Assembly (NCBI GenBank): GCA_964511215.1
Contig: CAZEER010000047.1
Location: 1-18,619 of the forward strand
DNA length: 18,619 nt
Source of the DNA: CAZEER01 sp964511215
GTDB lineage: Bacteria; Fidelibacterota; Marinisomatia; Marinisomatales; UBA1611
Reading direction: 5' to 3'
Of this stretch, positions 7,358-14,853 are shown piece after piece. The first letter of the stretch is position 1; every line of letters starts with the position of its first letter. The notes under the pieces were generated by a model. That model was given only the letters and a program-made list of their open reading frames with translations, was not told where the DNA came from and did no database searches. A program made the position numbers and the translations under genes.

Positions 7358-8079
7358 AAAACAATCACCCTGTTCTTTTATCTATTCATGATATAATGCC
7401 AGACACCTTAGGTCATGTAATGAAATTGATAGCAATGTTGGAAAAAAATAATATCGTAAATGCAACATGTCTTATTGTTCCAGGGCGCTCTTGGGATGAT
7501 AAACAAATCCAAAAATTGCACGATCTTGAAAGTATGGGTTTTGATTTAGCTGGACATGGATGGAACCATCTTATAAAACATAAAAAAAGTTTTTTTCATT
7601 ATTTTCACAGTGTTTTACTTTCAAGAGATGTTGCCGAGCATTTAAGTTTAACGTCAGAAGAAATAATACAATTAATGTTACAGTGCGCAGATTGGTTTGG
7701 TGATAATAATTTTAAAACTCCCTACACCTATGTTCCCCCTGCTTGGGCTATTGGTGATGTCACATGGGAAGATTTATCTGTTTTACCCTATATGGCCTAT
7801 GAAACTCTCACAGGAATTTATCATAAGGACACCTTTCACACACTACCACTGGTTGGTTATGAGGCTGATAATTTATTTAGGACAGTATCAGTTAAAATTT
7901 TAAATAAAACCAATAACCTTTTTTCTATTATTACCAATAGACCACTAAGGCTTTCTATTCATCCTTATGATTTAGAGCTAGGCCTGGCGAGTGACCTAAA
8001 AAATATTTTAAATAAAAACCTTTCTTTTTTCTCGTATAAACAATTTTTTGAAAATATGGATAATCAATCATTATTGTAA
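7354..8079 (+). CDS. DUF2334/polysaccharide deacetylase-like protein
   Basis: This 241-residue protein fits the NodB-like/DUF2334 carbohydrate deacetylase group. It begins with a beta strand and metal-ligand region LLSIHDIMP (8-16; His12, Asp13). FDLAGHGWNH (63-72) supplies the H-x-x-x-H pair. PPAWAIGDVTWEDL (128-141) and RLSIHPYDLELG (199-210) match the substrate-groove and last-strand motifs. It has no signal peptide, so it acts in the cytoplasm, presumably removing an acetyl group from an amino sugar on a lipid-linked or small glycan. Its ATG overlaps the stop codon of the glycosyltransferase (ATGA, 7354-7357), which strongly suggests the two enzymes work in successive steps: sugar transfer, then de-N-acetylation. 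Its last 9 bp overlap the convergent ppdK gene. Family membership is fairly sure; the substrate is not. Confidence 0.75.
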   Translation: MKNNHPVLLSIHDIMPDTLGHVMKLIAMLEKNNIVNATCLIVPGRSWDDKQIQKLHDLESMGFDLAGHGWNHLIKHKKSFFHYFHSVLLSRDVAEHLSLTSEEIIQLMLQCADWFGDNNFKTPYTYVPPAWAIGDVTWEDLSVLPYMAYETLTGIYHKDTFHTLPLVGYEADNLFRTVSVKILNKTNNLFSIITNRPLRLSIHPYDLELGLASDLKNILNKNLSFFSYKQFFENMDNQSLL

Positions 8080-10767
8080 TTCGGCATGTGCTGCAGCTAA
8101 ACGAGCTATGGGCACTCGAAAAGGTGAGCAGCTAACATAGTCTAATCCATTTTGCTTGCAGAAAAAAATTGATTTTGGGTCACCGCCATGTTCTCCGCAG
8201 ATACCAATTTTTATATTGTTATTGATTTCCCGTCCAAGTTTCACCGCTAGAGAAACTAGTTTACCGACACCATTAATATCGAGGCTTTGAAAAGGGTCTT
8301 CAGGAAGAATGTTTCTATCTAGATAATCTGGTAAAAACGAACCGATATCATCTCTGCTAAAACCAAAGGTGGTTTGAGTTAGGTCGTTTGTGCCAAAACT
8401 GAAAAACTCAGCGTGCCTGGCTATTTCATCAGCAGTTAGACAAGCACGTGGTAATTCAATCATTGTCCCAACGAGATAATTTAATTTTATATTATATTTA
8501 GATTGAATCTTCTTTGCAACCGAACGAACAATATTTTCTTGATCAACATACTCAGCCGCGCTTCCAACTAATGGAATCATAATTTCTGGGAAAACATTGG
8601 CACTGTTTATAGTTAATTCTGCGGTTGCTTCTAAAATAGCAGTGGCCTGCATTTCTGTTATTTCAGGGTATGCAATACCCAATCGACAACCACGGTGGCC
8701 AAGCATAGGATTTAATTCATGTAAACTATTAATTCTATTTTTTACTGTATCTTTATCAACGCCTAAATGATTTGCTAAATCATTCTGCTGTGCATCCGTT
8801 AGAGTCATGAATTCGTGCAGTGGAGGGTCTAGTAACCTGATTGTTACAGGCCTTCCCTCCATAGCGCTTAAGATACTTTTAAAGTCATCTTTCTGGAATG
8901 GTAAAAGTTCCATGACAGCTTCGCGCCGGTGTTTTTCATTATTTGAAAAGATCATTTTTCTTATTGCTAAAATTCTTGATTCATCGAAAAACATATGTTC
9001 TGTTCTGCAAAGCCCAATTCCTTCAGCTCCAAATTTTATTGCTTGTAGTGCGTCTTTGGTACTTTCAGCATTTGTGCGAATTTTCAAGATACGGACTTCA
9101 TCCGCCCATTTCATTAGGGTTTTATATTCAGGATGGGTATCTGGATTCGCAGGGATAAGGTTTAATTGGCCTTCATAAATATTTCCACGTGAGCCATTCA
9201 TTGTTACCCAATCTCCTTTTGACAGCTTATGATCACCAATTTCAACCGCTTCCCCATCTATATCTATATTCAAATCACTACAGCCTACAATACAACACTT
9301 ACCCCATCCTCTTGCAACAAGCGCAGCATGGGATGTCATCCCGCCCTTTGCAGTCAATATTGCTTGAGAAGCATGCATACCATGAACATCCTCGGGTGAA
9401 GTTTCTTCCCGTATAAGAATAACTTTTTCCCCGTTATTATGCCAAGATTCTGCATCATCAGCTGTAAAAACTATTCTACCGGTTGCGCCTCCGGGTCCTG
9501 CTGGTAGTCCCCTTCCTAGCAGTACAGCATTTTCTTCTGCGACATGGTCTAACATGGGGTGTAACAATTCGTCTAGTTGATCTGGTTTTACTCTCATTAA
9601 AGCGGTTTTTTTATCAATCATACCCTCACTTTCCATTTCAACTGCCATTTTTATTGCTGCGGAACCATTACGTTTTCCAACTCTTGTTTGTAACATCCAA
9701 AGCTTGTCTTCTTGGATAGTAAATTCTATATCTTGCATATCAGCATAGTGAGTTTCCAGCTTTTTTCTAATATCTGTTAATTCGGTGTATATTTTTGGCA
9801 TGCTAAACTCTAAAGAAGGGAGGCTTTTTGTGTCTTCTGTTTTTGTATCCTCATTTAAAGGATTTGGTGTGCGAAGTCCTGCAACAACATCTTCTCCTTG
9901 TGCATTAACCAGCCATTCACCAAAAAATTTATTTTCGCCTGTTGCGGGATTTCTTGTAAATGCGACGCCTGTTGCAGAATTATCACCCATATTCCCAAAT
10001 ACCATAGCTTGCACATTAACAGCTGTTCCCCATTCATCGGGAATGTTTTCTATTTTTCTATAACTTATGGCTCTATCGCCATTCCAGCTTTGAAAAACAG
10101 CCTTTATACCACCCCATAGTTGCTCCATTGGATCATCCGGGAAAGCGCAACCAAGGCGTTTGTTAATTTCTTCTTTAAATTTTTCAGATAAAAATTTCCA
10201 ATCTTCTGCTGATAGATCTACATCATTGGTGTAATGTTTTTCTTCTTTATACTTATCAATGACTTTTTCCAGTTTAGAGCGAATACTTTGTCCATCCTTA
10301 GGTTCTGCTCCTGTCGCTTTTTCCATAACAACATCAGCATACATCATTATTAAACGACGATATGCATCATAAACGAATCGCGCATTCCCAGTTTTTTCAA
10401 TTAATCCAGGAATTGTTTTAGATGTTAGACCTACGTTTAACACGGTTTCCATCATTCCTGGCATAGATTGCCTTGCGCCGGATCGCACCGATACTAACAA
10501 AGGATTTTTTGGATTTCCAAACTGAGATCCCATAAGCTGTTCAGTGTTTTTCAGAGCATTAATTATATCTTGTTCGAGCGTTGGTGGAAAAACTTGATTA
10601 TTATCATAATAGTAGGTGCAAACATCAGTAGTTATAGTAAAACCTGCTGGCACAGGAATACCAAGAAGATTCATTTCAGCAAGGTTGGCTCCCTTGCCAC
10701 CTAAAATATTTTTCATTTCAGCGGCGCCATCAGCTACACCATTTCCAAAAAGATACACGTATTTCAC
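8071..10767 (-). CDS. ppdK: Pyruvate, phosphate dikinase
   Basis: This enzyme interconverts pyruvate + ATP + Pi and PEP + AMP + PPi. The length (898) fits the family (about 870-900). The N-terminal ATP-grasp domain (about 1-345) has LFGNGVADGAAEMKNILGGK, NPLLVSVRSGARQSMPGMME and GNMGDNSATGVAFTRNPATG. The swivelling domain holds the phosphorylated histidine His480 in TAKGGMTSHAALVARGWG. The C-terminal TIM barrel (about 530-898) binds PEP/pyruvate, with GIGLCRTEHMFF, MLGHRGCRLGI, SFGTNDLTQTTFGFSRDD and the catalytic Cys857 in GICGEHGGDP. All key residues are present, so it should be active in gluconeogenesis or PPi-linked glycolysis. The start is GTG at 10765-10767, set by AAAGGA 9 nt upstream. 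It lies 46 bp downstream of the MORN-like gene on the same strand and may be cotranscribed, though an unrelated function suggests its own promoter. Confidence 0.97.
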   Translation of the reverse strand: MKYVYLFGNGVADGAAEMKNILGGKGANLAEMNLLGIPVPAGFTITTDVCTYYYDNNQVFPPTLEQDIINALKNTEQLMGSQFGNPKNPLLVSVRSGARQSMPGMMETVLNVGLTSKTIPGLIEKTGNARFVYDAYRRLIMMYADVVMEKATGAEPKDGQSIRSKLEKVIDKYKEEKHYTNDVDLSAEDWKFLSEKFKEEINKRLGCAFPDDPMEQLWGGIKAVFQSWNGDRAISYRKIENIPDEWGTAVNVQAMVFGNMGDNSATGVAFTRNPATGENKFFGEWLVNAQGEDVVAGLRTPNPLNEDTKTEDTKSLPSLEFSMPKIYTELTDIRKKLETHYADMQDIEFTIQEDKLWMLQTRVGKRNGSAAIKMAVEMESEGMIDKKTALMRVKPDQLDELLHPMLDHVAEENAVLLGRGLPAGPGGATGRIVFTADDAESWHNNGEKVILIREETSPEDVHGMHASQAILTAKGGMTSHAALVARGWGKCCIVGCSDLNIDIDGEAVEIGDHKLSKGDWVTMNGSRGNIYEGQLNLIPANPDTHPEYKTLMKWADEVRILKIRTNAESTKDALQAIKFGAEGIGLCRTEHMFFDESRILAIRKMIFSNNEKHRREAVMELLPFQKDDFKSILSAMEGRPVTIRLLDPPLHEFMTLTDAQQNDLANHLGVDKDTVKNRINSLHELNPMLGHRGCRLGIAYPEITEMQATAILEATAELTINSANVFPEIMIPLVGSAAEYVDQENIVRSVAKKIQSKYNIKLNYLVGTMIELPRACLTADEIARHAEFFSFGTNDLTQTTFGFSRDDIGSFLPDYLDRNILPEDPFQSLDINGVGKLVSLAVKLGREINNNIKIGICGEHGGDPKSIFFCKQNGLDYVSCSPFRVPIARLAAAHAELQ

Positions 10768-10776
10768 AGAATTAAT

Positions 10777-10782
10777 TCCTTT
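10777..10782 (-). promoter_or_regulatory. Ribosome binding site fixing the GTG start of ppdK
   Basis: On the minus strand AAAGGA lies 9 nt before the GTG at 10767. No ATG is found at a sensible distance, and the GTG begins the conserved N-terminus K-Y-V-Y-L-F-G. Confidence 0.7.
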
Positions 10783-10813
10783 GTTTATTATAAAATAACA
10801 GGGTGGAAATTAT

Positions 10814-13800
10814 CTAAAAATCAGGTGAAAAATATCTAATCTCTTTCAAATTTCCATTTTTATCATAGAAAAGCCACTTATCAACCATTTTACCATTTTT
10901 ATAAGCGCCTTGCATTTCTTTTCTTGTTCTATCTGAATCCCACCAACTAGTCCAAGTTGCATTTTTCTTACCATTAGCATAATACCCTTCTGTCATTCGT
11001 CCATCTTCAAACCAAGCGGTCCACTGCCCTTCCTTTGTACCATTAGAAAACGAACCTTCTTGAGATTTTTTTGATTCATCATTATAGAAGACCCATAGTC
11101 CATCAGCATTACCATTAACAAGATTGCCTTCTTTTTCTTTTATTCCATTATTATGATAAAATGTCCAATGGCCATTCATGATTCCAGCATTATAGGTGCC
11201 ATGCGATTTTATATGTTCATTATCGTACCACTCTGTCCATTGGCCATCCTTTTTTCCATCTTTGTATCCTCCTTGTTCTTGTTTACCACCGCTCCATGGC
11301 ACAGAAGGCTCAGGGTCGGGAACCTCAACAACGATGACCTCAGGCACAGTCTTTCCACTCGAAAACCACTTTACCCATTGCCCATCTTTTTTCCCGTTCT
11401 TTGTTCTACCTAAAAATAAATAACCATCTTCACCAATAACGTCTTGGGTAATAATACCAGTAAATGGAATGTCTTCATTTTTTTTATAGAAAATAGATTT
11501 TCGTTCTACCAAATCCTCTAATACTATATGTTCTAAGCCTGAACCAAAATCAAAATCAAAGTCTTTTTCTCCTTTTGCGTTCCAGTAAGTCCAAATACCA
11601 TCGGGGAGACCATCTTTAAAAAACCCTTCCCGTTGCAATTTTCCATTTTTATAATAATATGTGGTTAATCCTTCTTTAATCCCATTTTGATGAAAACCCT
11701 GCTCTTTAGCCTGGTCACTATTTGGATACCAGATTACCCACGGTCCATTTGGTGTGTCACTTTTATAAGTTGTCATGGTGATCCTGTTCCCATTTTCCCA
11801 GTATGTACTTGGCCCGTCTAGTTTCCCATTTCGGTAAAACTTTTCCTCTTCTTTTTCTTCAGGGGTAAGCCACAAAGTGGAGCGGCCATCTCGTTGTCCA
11901 TTCAAAAAATTTATTTCCTCAATAATGGAACCATCAGGAGAAAAATATGACCATAAACCATCCTGTTCATTATCTATGTAGTTTCCTTCAGATTGTTTGA
12001 TTCCTGTGTCATACCACCAGGTCCATACGCCATTTTTTTGACCATCTACATAGTATCCTTCAATTTCTTTATTATCATTAAGATACCACCACCAATTCCA
12101 TAACACATCATCGTTTTCTGCGGTGTAATTAATGCCGTTGTATGTCCACTGCCCATCAGTATAAGTTAGATTATGATCGTGTTCGAACCATATGGTCCAC
12201 CGCCCATGAGATATGCCATTATCATAAGTCTGTTCTTTATGTAAATGTCCATTAGGAAACCAATATTTATAATTACCATCTGTTTTATCCATAATAAACT
12301 GACCTTTCTCTTTTAATGTGCCATCTTCATACCAGAGAGTCCAGTCTCCATTTTTTTTCCCTTTATAATAAATCCCTTCTACTTCTTTTTGTCCGTTACG
12401 ATACCATTGAACCCATTGGCCATCTCGTCTACCAGACTGGAAGCGACCAAGCAACAAATAATCTTTTATACCCCCAGATTCAATAACAATTCCTGTATAT
12501 GGTTTATGTTGACCTATTTTGTAAAATATATTGCTACGTTCTTCTAATTCCGCAATACGAACACGTTCAAGACCAGTTCCGTAATCGAATTTAAAATCAA
12601 CAGAACCATCAGAATTATAATAAGTCCAATTTCCTTCAGGTTCATTGCCTCTAATAATTCCTTCGCGATCTTTGTTCCCATTGTTATGCCAGAGTATTAT
12701 GAGTCCATCTATAATGCCATTTACATATGTTTTTTCACTCTGCTTAAGATTTGCGTTAACCCACGATGTCCACATACCATGTTTTAAGCCATTTTTAAAA
12801 TTACCTTCACGGTCTTTAGTTCCATCTGGCCTATACCATGTCCACATACCATTTTTTTCTCCATTTAAATAATTTTCGGAAGCTTTTAACGACCCATTTT
12901 CATATTGCAAGATCCAATTTCCATGTTTTTCTCCGTTTTTGTAAGATCCTTTAGCCACTTTATAATTATCAATATTCCAAAGTTGATACGGTCCATTTTT
13001 CACACCTTTGTTATATGATATTTCTTCAGTTTTCCTACCATTTTCATCCCAATAAATCCAATTTTTGTTCAACTGATTATCTAGGTATTCCCCAGATTTT
13101 TCTTTAATTATACCACCCTCATACCAGGAAGTCCAACCGCCATTCAATTTACCATTATCATAAGTAGCTTGGAATTTTTTATTTCCATTATCATACCAAG
13201 AAGTCCAGATGCTATCTCGTTCACCATTAGAAAATTTTCTTTCAGACTTTTTGGTTCCGTCCGGAAACCACTGTGTCCAAAGTCCAGCCTGCTGCCCATC
13301 AGTAAAAAACGTCTCTTCTTTTTTAATACCAGTTTCATAATACCAAACCCATTTCCCATTCTGCTTACCATTTTCATAGTTTCCTTCTTCTAGTTTGGTT
13401 CCATTTTCAAACCATTTTGTAATTGGGCCATTAAGTTTACCCGCTATAAAGCTGGATTCTTCTTTACGATATTCATTTAAATACCATGTTGTCCAGAGCC
13501 CTTCTTTATTACCATTAGAATAAGAACCTTCCATTTGTTTTTTAGGAGGATCATAGAGACTATCCCCATCTAGGTCAACGAGAACTAATTCTGCTGTTCC
13601 CGCTGCTGTGTCGGAGTCCCATATCCCATTTCCTTCTCCCAAATCATTGGTGTTTGGCAAGCCATCTTCACCATAATCTGCAAATACTTCACCCTCATAC
13701 CAAAATGTCCAAAGTCCGTCACGAACGCCACTAGTATAGTTTCCTACTGTTTTCAGCGCATTGCTTGGATAATATGTTTTTATTTCGCCATCATTTTGGG

Positions 13801-13849
13801 CAAAAACTGCCCAAAAAAGAGTAGCTGGAATAACCAATATTTTCCGCAT
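10814..13849 (-). CDS. Large secreted MORN-like (YwqK/MORN_2 type) repeat protein
   Basis: This protein of about 1011 residues has an N-terminal signal peptide (MRKILVIPATLFWAVFAQ). The rest is almost entirely degenerate repeats of about 22-24 residues of the form N-G-x-x-x-G-x-W-x-x-W-Y-x-x-G-x-x-K-x-E-G-x-Y, the MORN variant found in YwqK-type proteins. Examples are NGKQNGKWVWYYETGIKKE, NGEKNGMWTWYRPDG and DGKKDGQWTEWYDNEHIKSH. Near residues 60-105 the repeats are broken by an acidic, Gly/Asp/Asn-rich insert (YGEDGLPNTNDLGEGNGIWD), which could bind calcium. A separate module of about 52 residues occurs twice (see the repeat entries). There is no obvious C-terminal sorting domain or membrane anchor. 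ATG 13849 is preferred over TTG 13855 because only the ATG is correctly spaced from AGAGGGG. Surface or periplasmic binding is likely; the ligand is unknown. Confidence 0.85.
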   Translation of the reverse strand: MRKILVIPATLFWAVFAQNDGEIKTYYPSNALKTVGNYTSGVRDGLWTFWYEGEVFADYGEDGLPNTNDLGEGNGIWDSDTAAGTAELVLVDLDGDSLYDPPKKQMEGSYSNGNKEGLWTTWYLNEYRKEESSFIAGKLNGPITKWFENGTKLEEGNYENGKQNGKWVWYYETGIKKEETFFTDGQQAGLWTQWFPDGTKKSERKFSNGERDSIWTSWYDNGNKKFQATYDNGKLNGGWTSWYEGGIIKEKSGEYLDNQLNKNWIYWDENGRKTEEISYNKGVKNGPYQLWNIDNYKVAKGSYKNGEKHGNWILQYENGSLKASENYLNGEKNGMWTWYRPDGTKDREGNFKNGLKHGMWTSWVNANLKQSEKTYVNGIIDGLIILWHNNGNKDREGIIRGNEPEGNWTYYNSDGSVDFKFDYGTGLERVRIAELEERSNIFYKIGQHKPYTGIVIESGGIKDYLLLGRFQSGRRDGQWVQWYRNGQKEVEGIYYKGKKNGDWTLWYEDGTLKEKGQFIMDKTDGNYKYWFPNGHLHKEQTYDNGISHGRWTIWFEHDHNLTYTDGQWTYNGINYTAENDDVLWNWWWYLNDNKEIEGYYVDGQKNGVWTWWYDTGIKQSEGNYIDNEQDGLWSYFSPDGSIIEEINFLNGQRDGRSTLWLTPEEKEEEKFYRNGKLDGPSTYWENGNRITMTTYKSDTPNGPWVIWYPNSDQAKEQGFHQNGIKEGLTTYYYKNGKLQREGFFKDGLPDGIWTYWNAKGEKDFDFDFGSGLEHIVLEDLVERKSIFYKKNEDIPFTGIITQDVIGEDGYLFLGRTKNGKKDGQWVKWFSSGKTVPEVIVVEVPDPEPSVPWSGGKQEQGGYKDGKKDGQWTEWYDNEHIKSHGTYNAGIMNGHWTFYHNNGIKEKEGNLVNGNADGLWVFYNDESKKSQEGSFSNGTKEGQWTAWFEDGRMTEGYYANGKKNATWTSWWDSDRTRKEMQGAYKNGKMVDKWLFYDKNGNLKEIRYFSPDF
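11402..11557 (-). repeat. Non-MORN module, copy 2, in the MORN-like protein
   Basis: This encodes residues 765-816 (from the ATG). It starts FDFDFGSGLEHIVLEDLVER and runs through KSIFYKKN, PFTGIITQ and YLFLGR. It aligns with copy 1 almost without gaps and lies 346 residues after it, so a block of repeats plus module was probably duplicated. Confidence 0.75.
12440..12595 (-). repeat. Non-MORN module, copy 1, in the MORN-like protein
   Basis: This encodes residues 419-470 (from the ATG). It starts FKFDYGTGLERVRIAELEER and runs through SNIFYKIG, PYTGIVIE and YLLLGR. It breaks the MORN-like repeat pattern and is followed by a return to it (RRDGQWVQWYRNGQ). Confidence 0.75.
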
Positions 13850-13856
13850 GGTCAAA

Positions 13857-13863
13857 CCCCTCT
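13857..13863 (-). promoter_or_regulatory. Ribosome binding site of the MORN-like gene
   Basis: AGAGGGG on the minus strand lies 7 nt before ATG 13849 but only 1 nt before the upstream in-frame TTG. It therefore decides the start in favour of the ATG, which begins a clean signal peptide. Confidence 0.7.
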
Positions 13864-13978
13864 TGTCTGAATATGAATTAAAGGATTATTCACGGATGAA
13901 GTTGTCTTTCACCCCCCTCTCGGATACCTTTTGTTCTTAAAGTTAATAAATTAAGGCGTTAAAGTCAAAAAGATGTAT

Positions 13979-14008
13979 AAAAAAAGTCAATCGCCTTTGT
14001 TTAGGCGA
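13979..14008 (-). terminator. Possible terminator at the end of the solenoid-repeat gene
   Basis: Read on the minus strand, TCGCCT (14008-14003) pairs with AGGCGA (13996-13991) around a 6-nt loop. After 5 nt comes a run of seven T (13985-13979). The hairpin lies within the last codons, next to the stop at 13987-13989. The gap between stem and T run makes it a weak or partial terminator, so some readthrough into the MORN-like gene is possible. Confidence 0.5.
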
Positions 14009-14808
14009 ATCCAAAAGCTTTGTCCGAACTTATCATTAAGATTAATCAATCCTTCATTTGAATTATTTGTCCCTAGAAAAGCAGTTTCAGTTTCGAATTT
14101 GTTATTGGTTCTTAAATAGCCGCCACCATCACGCCCATTACCAAGGTAAGTTGTCATTTTCCCAAATTGATTATATGTTCTAAAATAACCACTGCCTAGA
14201 AAAGTACCGGTTTCACCGGCAAAATCAAATACCCGTAGTTGTCCAGAGCTGTCAGCGCCGGTGCCAAGGTAAACAGTTTCCTGACCATCAAAGTTGTATG
14301 TTCTTAAATAGCCACCACCGCTTATGCCAGTACCAAGGAATAGAGTTCGTTCTCCAAATTGATTGTATGCTTGATAATAGCCTTCACCCAAATAAGAGGA
14401 TGTTTGACCTTCCTTATTGTAGATCCTTAATTGACCCGCGTGGTCAGACCCTGTTCCCAGATAGGCTGTTTCTTTTTGTGAATTATTATAGGTTCTAATA
14501 TATCCTCCACCCATACGTCCAGTGCCAACATATGCTGACTCATCACCATTCCCGTTGTAAGATCTCATGTATCCACCACCATCTTTTCCAGTCCCAATAA
14601 ACAATGTGGGTTCTCCATATTGATTATATGTTTGCATATAGCCATTCCCGAGATATCCCATAATCACACCACGATCATCTTCAATAGTTAAACTTCGAAC
14701 AACTAAATGTCCAAGTTCATCTGTTTTAGGCCGTAGCCCTAAAGATGAAAAAATTAAAAGCATAGCGAGTGCACCGATAATAACACTTTTTGGATCAATG
14801 GCTTTCAT
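13987..14808 (-). CDS. Membrane-anchored short-repeat (solenoid) protein
   Basis: This 273-residue protein has an N-terminal hydrophobic helix (8-25: VIIGALAMLLIF and on) that should anchor it in the inner membrane or act as a signal peptide. LVVRSLTIEDDRGVIMGYLG (35-54) follows, a pattern like other proteins whose repeats begin with a strand and 'D-x-x-G'. Residues 53-247 are nine tandem repeats in two lengths: 18 residues (for example LGEGYYQAYNQFGERTLF) and 23 residues (for example LGTGISGGGYLRTYNFDG, then QETVY). Regular L-G and Y-N positions suggest a beta-solenoid or beta-roll. The end, FGQSFWIRLNKGD, caps the stack. The strong ribosome binding site GGGAGG (minus strand, 14820-14814) lies 5 nt before the ATG. 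It sits between two other secreted repeat proteins on the same strand. I do not know its function; a structural or binding role at the envelope is likely. Confidence 0.8.
   Translation of the reverse strand: MKAIDPKSVIIGALAMLLIFSSLGLRPKTDELGHLVVRSLTIEDDRGVIMGYLGNGYMQTYNQYGEPTLFIGTGKDGGGYMRSYNGNGDESAYVGTGRMGGGYIRTYNNSQKETAYLGTGSDHAGQLRIYNKEGQTSSYLGEGYYQAYNQFGERTLFLGTGISGGGYLRTYNFDGQETVYLGTGADSSGQLRVFDFAGETGTFLGSGYFRTYNQFGKMTTYLGNGRDGGGYLRTNNKFETETAFLGTNNSNEGLINLNDKFGQSFWIRLNKGD
14068..14655 (-). repeat. Tandem 18/23-residue coding repeats
   Basis: Nine units run from residue 53 to residue 244, with a partial unit after. Their order is short, long, long, long, short, long, long, short, long. 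Short units share YNQ(Y/F)G. Long units carry a 5-residue insertion after LGTG and come in two kinds, GGGY(L/I/M)R and (A/S)GQLR. Confidence 0.85.
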
Positions 14809-14853
14809 ACTAACCTCCCTGCATATAATGTCATTGAAAGCTTGCCATATAAT

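Noticed and set aside
9785..10119. Plus-strand reading frames opposite ppdK
   Set aside because: They are shadows of a fully conserved enzyme on the other strand, with no ribosome binding site or recognisable protein.
10814..13849. CRISPR-like or DNA-level tandem repeat array
   Set aside because: The repeats are conserved at the protein level only. The DNA units differ too much and there are no constant spacers.
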